Below are positions 1 through 12,600 of a stretch of DNA of 60,000 bases, one piece after another. Within the stretch, counting starts at the first letter, position 1. Each line of letters opens with the position of its first letter. The position numbers were made by a program, and so were the translations under genes. The notes beneath the pieces are model-generated. The model was not told the DNA's origin. It ran no database searches and saw only the letters and a list, made by a program, of their open reading frames with translations. The stretch is from Lineus longissimus (taxonomy: Eukaryota > Nemertea > Pilidiophora > Heteronemertea > Lineidae). The DNA lies in the NCBI RefSeq assembly GCF_910592395.1, contig NC_088319.1, forward strand, positions 14,758,001 to 14,818,000, in the 5' to 3' direction.

Positions 1-2634
1 TCACGAGCACTTCGCAACTTTTATTTGACCAGTGGCCGTGAGTCCTACCGCATTGAAAATCTATTCCAACACTGTCGACAGCGAGGGTTTTTAGCCAGAG
101 AGATCAACAATTTGCTGAAGGCGCCGGCGAGAAACACTACTTTCTGCAACTCAAAATGGATTTCTGTTGTTCCATATTGACCATGCTGGAGCTTTTTGGA
201 GAAACCTAATGGAGGCCATGTGGCCATGCATCAAAAAGGAGTATAGATGGACCGACTTCATGATCAAAGTGCGCAAAATGACGGACGAGTCGTCCATCTC
301 GACGCAATTCTCTTTCTCTGATAAACCAATGGAAAGGGTCGGTCTTCAATGCAACAATCCTTCTCGAAAAAATGGACACCCCTCGCTCACTGAACATGTT
401 AAAAAATCGTACTCAAAGCAGCGCAAATGGAACCAGTCCGTTTTGCGCACCACCACTTCACCATTCTTTTTAACCACTCGCACCATCAGTCTCCATCAAG
501 CCCTGCGAATTCAATTTACCATTTCTCATGGAAATGCATCAACTCCGTGTTTATTTTGCATTATCTGGCAGAAACTGCACGCATGGTCACTGAGAAATAT
601 AACAATGCTCCGAGCTTGCAACGGATCGGATACAAGCAATAACCATTCGAACGTTTTTCTTCAGTTGTGATATTTATCAACATGGCTCAATATCATTTGT
701 TGAGACAAATGGTTTCTAGAGAAGGCGCACACTGCGGACACATATAGGTATATATTGACATTGTATCGCAGCTATGCTAGGCCTTGCTTAAAGTCATTCC
801 AGCAGTCCCTATGATATCGGCGGGAGCGGCAAAGCGCATCACTGGATCGAAAAGAAGAAGGGCTTCCTCAACCTGAGCCATGTAACATTGCTTCTATTAG
901 CTGGTTCTTCATTCCCATTTTAGACACAGATTATAGGGAAATGCGTCACTGCATTCGATATGTCACTTATTTTAAACACATTCAGCTCTCAGATATGCAT
1001 TACTAAAACGGAAATGCTATATACAATTTACACTGGATCAGAAGATGATCGCAGACTTCACAAATAACATGATCAAAGTTTATGACTTATATTTTTATCA
1101 AGAATGAATAGATACTTTCTTCGTGCTTTTAACAAGCACAAGACAATTCATTCTTCGTAGAGTACATGTAATGGACAATAATGACATAACCTCCCTATTA
1201 AGGACACCTCCCTATTACGGACACCAATGCACAGTCCCATGGGTGTCCGCAGTAGAGAGGTTGTACGGTATATTCAATACACCTTCTACACACCAGTCTT
1301 GTGTAATTTCTTTTTTCAGTTGAATTATTTTTTAATTTCACGCCTTAATATATAAAGTGGCCATTTTGTCAACATATTGAGTGATATGAATAAAGACTAG
1401 CAAATGGTTTTACTTCAATTTTGTACAGAAAGGCCTAGTGTAAATGTACATGGAGTTTTAGATAAAAGCATTTGCTAGTCTTTATTCATATCACCCAATC
1501 TCTCTCCTCTGCTCTGCCGGGTATATACACGCGCACCATTTGCCAGTAAACAAAAAAGAGGTTTGGAAACATAGTGACTTATATAGGTAGCCTTAATCAC
1601 TCTCCAAAGAACAATTATAAAGAAGTCGGGGGAGGGGGGGAACCTACGAAAAGTTCTTCAGGAGTCGATATGAATATACGTAATGAGAGAGTTGCCATCT
1701 TTACGGTTCTTTTGAGGGTGATTTCTTGTTTGGCTTGGTAAGTTCATCACCATGTTGCAACCATTAAGTACAAATTAACAACAATACACACCATTGAATC
1801 CACATCGCGATATAAAAAGTATCTGTGGCACCATTGATTTAACCTGAAACATTTTATTACAAATAAGTACAAGCCGCACCCAATAAACCCATTGGTGCTC
1901 GCACACGAAATATATACAATTTATCATTATTCTTTGAAAAAGCTGTAAAGAGCAGAAATTAAGATGTCATGTAGTCATGTATCAAATCCTCATAGCCAAA
2001 ATTACTGTCTTTTTATCATCACTTCCACATACTTTTCTTATTTGATTATTTAATCTACACATGATCCATCAATACCCTGCGTCGGAGGCTAGCATTAAAA
2101 TACTGACGAAATTGACGGTGAACGATTTCTTGCCGAGGCTCCACTATACCAAGGGCCGCCATCACCCACCTTTGCTGGAGTATGACCGTACCCTCAGGCC
2201 CCAAAATCAGTCGACGCATGAATAGTCGAAAATCGCTATATACAATATTTACAATCTTTTGTGTCCAGAGCAGAAGGGAAGCAACACGTAAAAATCCTTA
2301 AAGTTCCCCATCGGTTTTTAAACAGATTTTCGAGAAAATAGTCGCAATAATTTGCGATTTCGCACGACGGCGCAATGTATTCGCCAAACCTGCACTCATC
2401 ATGACTGAATGTTGATACCATTCGCCACTTCACTCAGGTGGCAATTAAAGACTTCCGATAAGGTGGTGGCATATCAGAATCCCTGGCCATGCTGTCTGCG
2501 CTGAACTGGGCATGAGAGCGTCTTCTGATGTGTCGATACCTGATTGGCAGTCCTACATTTCTGCTCGAGAAAGTGGCGAGTGTAGAATTCCTTTTCGTCT
2601 AGGAACCTAAGGGCGAACTAACTGAAAGTTCATT
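1..2634. other. Host intergenic DNA, no supported gene
   Basis: AT-rich non-coding sequence. Open frames near the left edge (for example a 167-codon frame at 167-670) show no recognisable domain, signal peptide or splice context and were not called. The only structured item is the inverted repeat at 1376-1499. Around 1186-1230 an 18-bp phrase (CCTCCCTATTAAGGACA and a near copy) occurs twice in tandem. Confidence 0.55.
1376..1499. repeat. Short hairpin (MITE-like) inverted repeat
   Basis: A perfect 25-bp arm at 1381-1405 (beginning GTGATATGAATAAAG) is the reverse complement of 1470-1494. Pairing continues with a few mismatches on both sides of the arms, giving a stem of about 32 bp around a loop of roughly 50-60 nt. 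This is the shape of a small foldback element or solo MITE. No target-site duplication is evident. Confidence 0.6.
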
Positions 2635-3957
2635 TCAAGACTGAACACCAGCTACCAAAGCAACTTGCGTATAAACAACTAAAGCGACCAACAAGGTCAT
2701 TCCAGAGAATGAGAGCCTTGAACCCGATCCTGATCTTTCTAACGAGGGTAAGGCGATGTCGTATGTTGCGCATGACATTTCGTGTCCATGGTGAGGGTCG
2801 TGCGATTCAAAATCTTCGTCACCATGATCGTGTACGTGCACGTGGTTACCCGACTCCTTGCATGGGCAATCGTATTTTTTGTACGGTTCATCGTCACCAC
2901 ACGTCTCGGACGCAACTGTAGTAAACGTGTGCACGGAATCATGGGAAGTATGTACCTCCGGTTCCTCCATGAGCGGAAGTCGCCGCCATTTTCTTGGCGT
3001 CATGCAATCACCATGTAACATCAATTGTCTATGTTTGGTAAGATTGTAAAGACTGCAGTCACAGTGGATGGGATTTCCGTGAAGATGGATAATAGATGCT
3101 TGAAAAAAGCATGGGTCTTTTATAAAGTCTACCTTCTTGATCCGGTTTTCGTGTAAGTCTAAATATATTGGCATAGGGTGTCCGTGGAAAGCGTCTGGGG
3201 CGATGTAACGGATGTTATTGTTATCAAAAATGTAATGAGTAAACCTATTTCTCGGAAGCCCAACGAAGGTGTGATTGTAAAGACCCTTAAATCCATTGTC
3301 CTGGAGTTCCAAGTTATCCAAACGCCGAAGCTTGGCGAGCGCCGCTGTGGGAATCTCCGTTAAACCGACGCCGTTCAGCTTTAAATCTTTCAGACTTTCT
3401 TCCAAACCACGAAACATGTCTTCAGCAAACGCCAAAGGATTTCGACTCAAGTCTAAAAAGTGTAATTTCGTCAGGTGTTTGAAGAAACCCGGCGTTATGT
3501 TTCTGATGTGATTGCGTGCGAGAGACAGGTCTATTAGATCCGGGGTGTACTCAAAAACACGCGGAATACGGGTCATGTTACAACCGGTGAAGACCAGCGT
3601 TTTCAAACCTTCAACACCTTGAAAAGCATCCACTTCAATTTTAGTAATCGGGTTGTTATCTAAGTAGATTTCGGAGACGTTCAGACCAACGAATTGCCGG
3701 CCCAAGACCTCATGGATGCGGTTTCCCGTGAGAACGATTCGTTGAATTTTTACATTCACCAGGCTGGGGAATATGGGAATAGTCAAAAGTCCTCTCCTCG
3801 AACAATCTATAATCATGGCGTCTTCTGCTTCCGGGTCAAAATGCCGCGAATTCAAACACCTGCAGGGCACCTTTGGATGGCATCGCCTGTACGCCTGCGC
3901 TGCCCCGATCAGGGCCCACGTGAATAGGACCATGCACCAGTTCGCTGACGACATCAT
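2635..3957 (-). CDS. Secreted, probably GPI-anchored leucine-rich-repeat protein
   Basis: Uninterrupted 440-codon frame read on the minus strand. Residues 1-22 form a signal peptide ending in AAQA. A cysteine-rich LRRNT cap follows (Cys26, Cys31, Cys33, Cys52), then about eight leucine-rich repeats with LxxNxI-type cores from residue ~70 to ~290. An LRRCT cap begins with NPIHCDC and includes a later GDC. The C-terminal part is acidic and His-rich (HVHVHDHGDEDFESHD, near residue 385) with extra cysteines. The last ~19 residues are hydrophobic after a small-residue stretch (SGSGS), as in a GPI-attachment signal. The layout fits extracellular LRR adhesion or recognition proteins; ligand and exact family are unknown. 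It is intronless, which is common for LRR ectodomain genes but also fits a retrocopy. A short transmembrane tail is the alternative to a GPI anchor. Confidence 0.85.
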   Translation of the reverse strand: MMSSANWCMVLFTWALIGAAQAYRRCHPKVPCRCLNSRHFDPEAEDAMIIDCSRRGLLTIPIFPSLVNVKIQRIVLTGNRIHEVLGRQFVGLNVSEIYLDNNPITKIEVDAFQGVEGLKTLVFTGCNMTRIPRVFEYTPDLIDLSLARNHIRNITPGFFKHLTKLHFLDLSRNPLAFAEDMFRGLEESLKDLKLNGVGLTEIPTAALAKLRRLDNLELQDNGFKGLYNHTFVGLPRNRFTHYIFDNNNIRYIAPDAFHGHPMPIYLDLHENRIKKVDFIKDPCFFQASIIHLHGNPIHCDCSLYNLTKHRQLMLHGDCMTPRKWRRLPLMEEPEVHTSHDSVHTFTTVASETCGDDEPYKKYDCPCKESGNHVHVHDHGDEDFESHDPHHGHEMSCATYDIALPSLERSGSGSRLSFSGMTLLVALVVYTQVALVAGVQS

Positions 3958-4988
3958 TGGCGCATGCGTTTTCCATAGGTCCTACATTTACTTCCGGTCC
4001 CGTTTCGGCGCTGCAATGCTCCGTTTGGGTTGGTCAGTCTTATTATTGAGACCTGGAAGTAGAAGAAATGGAAATTGTCTTAGTATAGGGGTTTACATTA
4101 GAAAGGTGTAACAATATCTCATCTCAATATCTAGGCTGGTTAGTTTCTTATGATCATACACAAGCACGTGGTAGATTATCGGAACAATATGGCAGAATAA
4201 TCCAGGACACAGCTGTAATATGAAGATGATGAAAAAGGGTTTCGTGACGGCCGTTGTTACTTGATTTCAATATCTTGGCATTACCATCTACGTGATACTT
4301 CTGATCTGTAAGAAATGCGATGAGAAAAACGACAAAATGCCGCCGGAGTGTGTGCAGAAGAACTGACACTCCAATTAGCAAGATATAGATTTGACCAAGG
4401 ACCGTACGCTATAAAAAAAGTAATAGGCCCTTAGCAGTAAAAACATCAAGTGACCTCACCAATGTGTATAACAGTACATCACAAGAACTTCAACAGACTA
4501 ATAATTAAACACATTTTCTTTGCTGTTCATTTACGTTGTTTAGACATCGATGTTTCCTGAACATCTTCACTGTATACGGAAGTTGCTCGATTACACTCTA
4601 AGTTTGTGGAACGATGTTGCAACGAAATGAAGTTCATGTTATTGTAATGAGACTCTGAAAGACGCCGAGACTTGGATTGGAATACCGTGTTGCTTAAAAC
4701 ATAAAACCGCTGAAAACATGTAAGGACGACTAATCAGTTTCCCATCCCGTTCCCAAATTTTTTGTAGGCGAAATCGCTTTCAACAGAACGAGAAAATTTA
4801 CGACTAGAACCCAATATCGTAAAAACTGTCTTGTCTTCCTAATATAATCTTATAGTAGCTTTGCTGGCACGTCATTTGATAACCGAGCATTCCATTCAAT
4901 ATGCTTCCTTCACAGTCCAATGCTCTCCACCTTCTAATCGGCAAGTTTGTAAAGCAATTTCATATGATAACACAGCGCAATGAAAGAA

Positions 4989-5285
4989 TCAGTGAATGCT
5001 GCCACTAATGAAACACTCCTTCCATTCTTTTTTAATCTGCGGCAGGATTCGGATCGATACGCATACACCAGCTTCCATCTGTTGCTCCAAAGCGGAACCG
5101 TCTTGGCATATTTCGCGAAGAAACACGACGCCACACGCACTAACGCAGTGAACCATTAAAGGGTACTCATCCCGCTTTCCATTCATTGGTTCAAAGAAAA
5201 GTACGATTCCACTAAGAGCATTTAGAGTCCGCCGCCGTAAAATAACGTTCGGCCACAGCGGGTATTTGATATATTTCAAGCTCAC
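4989..5285 (-). pseudogene. Possible relic of a receptor-type tyrosine phosphatase domain
   Basis: The minus-strand frame carries a weak but ordered match to a PTP domain. A WP-containing WPD-loop-like stretch (YPLWPNVILRR) comes first. About 45 residues later there is a P-loop-like PLMVHCVSACGVVF, where VHC matches the PTP HC motif but the invariant HCx5R arginine is missing. Downstream helix-like sequence (LEQQMEAGVCVSIRILPQ) resembles the segment after the P-loop. There is no start, no clear splice site and no further PTP sequence beside it, so a decayed fragment (perhaps of an inactive D2 domain) is more likely than a working exon. Chance resemblance is possible. Confidence 0.3.
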
Positions 5286-7807
5286 GCCAGCACAGTTGGT
5301 TTACTACAATCATGACACTGGTAGCAAGCAAACGATAAACCAGCAATTCATTCAGTTTCTTTCTGTCGCCGCATGCTTCAAGTTGGAGAAGAGATAAATC
5401 ATTTTTGCATGTGTTGCGTTCAAAGCGGACCGCCTTTTGCGTGCTGCACGCATTATGCGCTGATTTTAAAATCACGTCGACATTAATGCAACTTATTATT
5501 TTAAGCGCTTGCACAAGCGGGATTCTTTCTGCAGTCACGATAGATTAGAAGCAGCATGCAAAACGATCAAACGGCAGTACATTCACGTCGTCATTGCGTT
5601 TCCTACCCATGCCATGCGTGCTCTAAGTTGCATAAATGGTAATGGCTCACTGGTGGATAAAAAGAGATTTATCGATACATTTAGGAATAATGTACTGTTA
5701 AAAAAGTAATCAGATACAACAAACAAATAAAAGGAGAACAAGTGTCAATGTTTTCACTTTAATGGCCATCGGCGCAGGTGGAAGTTTTCTTGATTGTCAC
5801 AGCAAGCAAATTAAGTAGTGAACAAGCGGTACGCAGGAAGTCAACTGCTTACTTCCGGCCGAACTGTCCAATGCGAAGAACTCAATCCTAGGGCGGGTTG
5901 GACTGACCGACCTGCTCATTTCGTCATCCCACCGGGTATAAAGTCGGGTAACATGGTTGTATTTCGCCGCTGATTCTCACTGGCAACGCCGATGGCGCCA
6001 TGGAAAACTAAATCAAATCGATTTCAAAAGTGAATTTCATGATTCATCTTTTGAATTATTCATATCAATAACACGAAGTTCATTGCTACAACAATAGAAA
6101 GTCGTATTAATCCATCAAATTGTTGCAGCGGACGTTTTTTTACGTTTAATAGTTTAGCGCCGAGCGGATCTCTGACGCCGAATCATGACTCATACTTTCA
6201 AATAAAGTTATTAATCCTTTTACTGTGATTACGTTTTTCCTGTTGATGGAATGTATAAAACCTATACGAAATGGTAGAGGTGTAAAAAACATCAAATGTA
6301 ATTTTAAAATTGCGACTAATTCTGATCATGATCACTTAGTTGAAGATAAGTTACATGTTGTGCTACATTACTTTCGGCGAATTATCAGTTTTTATGAGAA
6401 ACGCATGAATGTGTAAATGTACATAGTAGGCAGGCTTATTAGGTCTTCTTTCGCCTGGAAATGATTACGTTAAAGGGATAACATCAGTTAGGAATGTGCA
6501 CCTATCAGCTAATCTGTGAAATTTAATCCGGCCCACCTGACTACAGTATAATCTGCCTTTAAATCGCGAGATGGAAACAAGCAGAGACTTATTCTTCTTT
6601 CAAATGTTAGCTTACACATGACGTTATCCAATACCATTCAAATGCTACAAAGGTTTTTCTCAAAACTTGCCATTCCTTTGTTGATGGAAAGTACACATGA
6701 CATGAAATATTATGAAAGCCGAATCTTTTTGGAAGAAACTAATGGAAAAAATTCAACCCGACTCTAAAAATCTAAACAACCTTTTGACTCCACTTAGAGT
6801 TCTAATATTACATCAAAACAACCCGTGCTTCTCCATTACAGGGTGCTGCTGATATTTAGTTGGCAAAGAATCCGCGGAGTTTAATCCGGTAGTTCGGATT
6901 CTATTACAGCTGTAGTCTAATCCCTGTCGTATGTTTCGTTGTCATCATCCTGTTATAAAGGAAACTCATCATCAGGTTCTGGGCGAGGGGGTTGTTGCAC
7001 AGCTAACATGGCACATAGGCGCTGTCTCCTGCGGGGACATGGGTTCCGTGTGGGCACAGGCAAGTTCGTCTGCTCTACTCACTTATCTGCACAAATCCAA
7101 CCGTACGAATCGCACTGACAAACCGCGCACACTGTGTACGATAAACGATGAACGGCCACGGGCCTGTATGGCGGTGACTTTGTTGAAAACTGGAGAAGAT
7201 GACAATAACCCAGTTTAGCCTGAACAGGAGGCCAACTGAGGAAACTTCATTCTTCATCGTTCCTCGGGGGAAGCCAGCAAAAGTGACCTTGCCCGGATTC
7301 AAGTGCTGGGGGTCGCCATTTCACCATAACGGCTTATAAACCATTATTAAACGGCACTTGTCGAAGTCGTCTGCCTCGGGAAAAAGTTAATCCGAATCTG
7401 AGATACCAACAAATGATTTTGAGAAGGCGGGGAATTGGTCTATCGCTCATGGCACAGACCTGTAATTGAAATTCAAAGACAGAACCGTGCCCCTGGCGAT
7501 TTCATCGAATAAGTCTAATCATCCTATTATAGGATTAAACAAATTGTCAATTGGCTCAATTTTTTCATACTCAAGTGGGACAAAGGTTTGAGGAGCTCTT
7601 TTTAAAGAAGAGCGATGCAATCTGATTCCACGTCTGATGTGTTGTGACGATCGCGCATCCCAATTTTTCCATAAAACGTCTGTCTTGGGTGTAGTGTGAA
7701 GCGGAGATTTAAGTAAAAATATCGAAATTATAATGGAAGGATTGAAGACTTGTTCTTTCCGCACTGCCTGCCCTTACTAGTAAGAAGCACGTCGAGCAGT
7801 TTGACTG

Positions 7808-7880
7808 GTGGCGCCGAGGGTAACGACTGCAGAAGAGTCTGTGACTACCAGGTTCGATTCCAGGCCTCTACTCCATGATC
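7808..7880 (+). repeat. tRNA-like block, possible SINE head
   Basis: Contains an exact RNA polymerase III B-box match (GGTTCGATTCC, 7851-7861), preceded by a GGTAACGACTGC stretch resembling the A-box region of tRNA-derived SINEs. Acceptor-stem pairing is absent, so it is not a functional tRNA gene. Confidence 0.35.
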
Positions 7881-9329
7881 GTCAAATGTATAGCCTCGAG
7901 GCAGAGAAATGTTCATGTGCTAGCTTCATTTCAGCCCTGATTAACAGCCTGAAACGTTATTTACAGATCAGAGCCAAAGCAATATACATGTCCTTGTCCA
8001 ATCATGATATAATTAAACTTTCATCAGGTGCCTGATAATCAGGATTATTAAGTTCATGTTATCCCATACGCACAATGGGGAATCATTAAATTTTCATATC
8101 CGATATTAGCAGTATTCTTAAGAAAAGCACTGAAAAGGCAGAGGAGTCACGCAGGCGTGAAACGCTTCGTGCAGGGATGAACGTCTGCTTATTTCTAGGC
8201 TGAAAGGAAGCCATAGATAAGAATAGTCCGGGATGTGATCAATCTGTTTATTAGGTTTTAGCGCGACACGACTTTAAAACTGTCATTATGGCGAAAAATG
8301 GAATGATCCTTTAGAGATGGCTATTAGACAAACTCTTACATATCATTTTATTCAAAGACCACATTTTGGCATAATCTCGTTCATAATATAGAGTCCATTT
8401 GGGTTATTATGGTTAAAGGACACTTATTATGTTGAGTTAGTTGGGACAACACCAATATAGTGTTGGCGACAGCAAATAATTAGGCCGATGTATAAACCTT
8501 TGCCATCCCGGTAATCTAAGGTATATAATGAAATGTAGCCAGAGTCTGCACTATATATAAAGCCTGGAAGAATCTGTCACCACTGGCGGTGGAAAGCCAA
8601 ACTAGTTACATGTAGCACGAGTGAGTCCCTTTAAGTAAGGTCTATACTGATGATGGTGGAGTGTTACTCCCGCTAAAGGGCTACCAGTGAGCTACGATAT
8701 AAATGGCATACTGCTATCTAACGTGTTTCTGCTTGATAATGTACCTTTTTCCAGCGAAATATTCGTGTCATTATTTTCTTGCAAATTATCTTTTTTTCTC
8801 TGCTACTAATTAGAAGCGCCGCTGGCGACATAAGCTCCAGCATAGCATTGTCACTGAAACACATTATGATACCGACCGTCATGTTATTAAACCAAATGTA
8901 CACAAATCCACAGACAATCTTACCGCATTGTCCTGGTGGCACAATGATTTACTATGTCACCAATTTACCCCGACGATATAGATAATGATAGCGAAAAAAA
9001 TGACGCTAATGTTTATCCCCATCACCTATAGGGATGTTAAAGGCCATGTAATGTCTCAGGGGACTCGCATAACCTGCACAGCTAGTCAGCTTTTTCGTGT
9101 CTGTTGACAGTGGCCAACGTTCGGAAGGAGTGGAGAAAGTCTATTAAGAAGGAGGAAGATGTGGTCATCTTTATATTGTGCTGGCCAAGTTAGCAGCAGG
9201 AGGCTTAGGTCATTAGGCGGCTCACCAAGCCACTCGCCCGCATGAGACTGTTGGCCAAGTCTTGCAGTGGAGTTCATTATTTGACTGTGGACCAAGCTGA
9301 TGCCATTGACCAATCCAACAGCTCGCAGC

Positions 9330-9600
9330 TGCAGTGTAATTTGACTCCTGACCAAAGCACCAGCTCACACTGGCAGCCGCATCGATCCGACTACAAGCCA
9401 ACAGCTCACAATTGAGGTCATTAGACTCCTGACCAAAGCACCGGCTCGCAGCTGAGTCAATCTGACTACAAGCCGAAAGCTCGCACTTGAGGTCATTTGA
9501 CTCCTGACCAAAGCACCGGCTCGCAGCTGAGTGGATCTGACTACAAGCCAACAGCTCGCATTTGAGGTCATTTGACTCCTGACCAGAGCACCAGCTTACG
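9330..9600. repeat. Minisatellite, about four copies of a ~75-bp unit
   Basis: The phrase GACTCCTGACCAAAGCACC recurs at 9343, 9424, 9499 and (as GACCAGAGCACC) 9574, spacing 81, 75 and 75 bp. Each unit also contains CTGACTACAAGCC. The unit is a multiple of three, so the minus strand stays open and would encode a 25-residue repeat with a CFGQESND core. This open frame follows from the repeat and is not evidence of a gene. An inverted partial copy lies at 9990-10026. Confidence 0.8.
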
Positions 9601-12600
9601 TTATTTCCTCCTGGTGGCGTTGATTGCATCATGGCATCATTTTTGAGATCTTGTTTACGGCCATGTAAAATAGATCATTGCCTCGGAGTGGAGTAATTAT
9701 GCACGGCCCTGATTATCGGAAATGGAGCCTACCTTCAACTAATATCCGGTTAATCAAAAGTTTGATAGAGAAAGGAATTTTAAAACTTCGGGCACATATG
9801 TCGAGGGTGCTAACCTAAGCCGTTCGGCTGAGGTTTACCACGACGAAGAGACTTCTTTGGCGGCAAAAAGAGTTCAAAGAAATTTCTGATGGATCCCATT
9901 GTAAAATTAATTATTGCTCCGTCAAACACAAGGGATGTTAGGATGCGGTGGTTTTTGTCAGCTGCCGGCGTCGCCTCTGCTGCGAGCGGGGCTGCGAGCT
10001 GGTGCTTTGGTCAGGAGTCAAATGACGGCTCTTTCCTGAAAATGTCCCCGATTACTCAAACAACATGCCAGAGGAAGATTTTGAAAAGACTTTCAGGTAA
10101 AGAAAAGACTGCACGACAGACCTTTGTGGTTTGCAGTTGGTCGTTCTTAGGGGTTGTGAAACCTGCCTAATGAAAGATTCTTAGTAATGTTTCCTGTTTC
10201 CCGCAGCGAGGTCAGAAGAAGTAAGCCATAATGCAACAGGCAATTACTTATTTTAGCTTATTTTCACTTTTGTGGTTGCATTCAGGTGTGCAGTGTTCAG
10301 TGGGGAATCAATCGAGAAAAATGGTCAATAAATCGCAAGGGTGTTGGCACTTGATATATCGTGAACCGGTCACCTGGAAAATTGTGGAACCAAGGCAAAC
10401 ACGGAGACGTGGCACTACCTTGGTAAAAAACAATGCACCGGGCAATGTCGCCATGACAACCATAACTGCGCAGTTGCTGTTGACAGGAAGTGGTCTCCGT
10501 TTACTTCCGTATTCTCGCATTTCAGAACAATTTGTCAAGAACACAAATGTATTTGTTTCGATTAGTTATTCATTTCGCAATGTATTCGAGCGGAGAGAAA
10601 ACACGGAGGGAAAGTGGTTTTTAATTTGTCACCGGTCACAGGTTATTCCCGTCACTACGGATCTGACTGAAACGCGGATATCTTTCATGAGCAAAGTTTG
10701 AAGATATTCATCACTGAGATTTTTTGGCTGTTTACTGCGAGACTTCATCAGTGAATGACTCGTCCGTCGACTTTGTTGACGTCATTAAAGTTATTCGAGC
10801 TGATGAACCTTTCTGGTGTAACCAGAATCTTTCGATTTATCGTTTTTGGGATAGCATATACCCTTTATTTTTGTTCTTTAGACAAAACGTTTCAACAAAG
10901 TGTCTCCTGTTCGTCCTCATGTGAGTGGTACCACCTAGGTCTCAACTCAACAGAAGTCACAAACCCATCTCATTCCAACTTGTCACCAGCTTAAGCGCCT
11001 CTTCCAATTACTTCTTGCTGGAAGCAACAGGTCTCACCAACCGATCATTGCCAAGTAATTGTTCGCATTGTGCGCCTGATGGCCGTAACAGGCTCTGCTA
11101 AATCAACAATGCTTCGAGCTGTCCGTGGAAGATTAAGTACATTAGATATACCAGTTCCACACCACCTACACTCCAGCCTAGACGTAATGTACAATAAGAG
11201 TAGATAAATATACAGTCAGGTCAGGATGGGTTAGACTTTAGATTGTCATTTTCTGTTGAAATGCTGTGATGGATTTGTGGTATAAGCCACCTGATGTTGC
11301 AGACGATGGTTACCGGTCGGGGATGCTGGGGACTGATAACATGGGCGGACAAGATGGACCATTTCGAGGAACGTCAAATGTCGCTTTGTTTGAGGGATTG
11401 TCGGAGTGACGCTTGGCATTCTTCACTGAGTATCTGGAGGCGATTGGCCTCGTCCCCACTCCGTAAGGAGTCGGGCCTTGCACCCAAATTCAGGGTGTGA
11501 TTCCTAAGCTATTGCACGCGTTATTTTGTTACAGTCTCTTCAACTTGCGTAAGGCCTAGAGTGCACTGAAAGTTCCAGCATTTCAACCCAAGTAGGGTTA
11601 ACGCCTCCGGGACTAACTTAAATTCAACACTCAAATCAAAAACTTCGAAATACGCCCATTACGACGCGGAGAGAGCTGTTATATTAGCTTCCGGGAGCTC
11701 TATTCAAATTCACTTTGGGTTTATCGTGGCACTCACGCAAAATAGTATTTCAAGATTCGTCGAGTCTCTAAGCAATTTTGATCAAATCGTCAGAGTGTGT
11801 TCACCGCGGGGATAGATTCCAACATGACTTGGATACATTCCTAGTGCGTGGACACTTGCAACAATATCGGACCTTTTTGTCTGCTTATGATGGAATTGAC
11901 ACTGCCAATAGCTACATGTGTACTCTCAACCTCATCCTTGCCCTTAACCGGAGCTGCGTCGAGTAAATCCACGTTTCCTTTTAACGTGTTTAAAGAATAA
12001 ATCTGATGGTTACATCGAAAACTATTACGCGTTGCGGTTTATTAAGTTAAGACGCTCATGCAATCTAGATTAATTCGCCGCGGGCAAGACTGGTTGGCAA
12101 AGTGAGATCTGCAGCAGGAAACGTCTATGAGAGCTTCACCGAAAGGCCTAAAAACTAACCACTGACGGACAGATCTGATGGTATTACGCCAAAAAAACCT
12201 CTCCTATGGATTCTGAAGATCGTTTGCTCTCGCAATCCTTACAGTTTTTCTGAGGATAAACCATGTTGATGGAATCAGTCAGTGCTAGATTATTGGGGAA
12301 GCCTAATTGAATCCTTAAAAATAGATATCACGATATTGCGACAGGCCTCGATGCCGACTACCAGGCCATGATTGGCACAAATCAAACACCACAACAAGAT
12401 GCGCACCCCCAGTATCTCACTAAAATGCCAACTAGCACTTTAAACGAATGTTAATTTGCTCCTGTCTCGCACTCGACAACTTAGCGACAAATTGTACAGC
12501 TTTCCCAATCTATATTCAAATCAGAAGTCCTAGCAACAAGCTATCGCAGAGAGTGGATCGAAATCCAATCGATTGAAAGAGAAAACCGCAAAAAGTGCAA

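Larger units (their letters stand above)
3958..9329. other. Host intergenic DNA
   Basis: Mostly featureless AT-rich sequence. It holds a possible PTP-domain relic (4989-5285) and a tRNA-like B-box block (7808-7880), listed separately. No other open frame carries a recognisable domain. Confidence 0.5.

Noticed and set aside
167-670. 167-codon open frame near the left edge
   Set aside because: No recognisable domain, competing frames on both strands, Ser/Thr/His-rich chance-like composition.
9222-9632. 136-codon Cys-rich repetitive open frame on the minus strand
   Set aside because: It is a by-product of a ~75-bp minisatellite whose length is a multiple of three; no start context or signal peptide.
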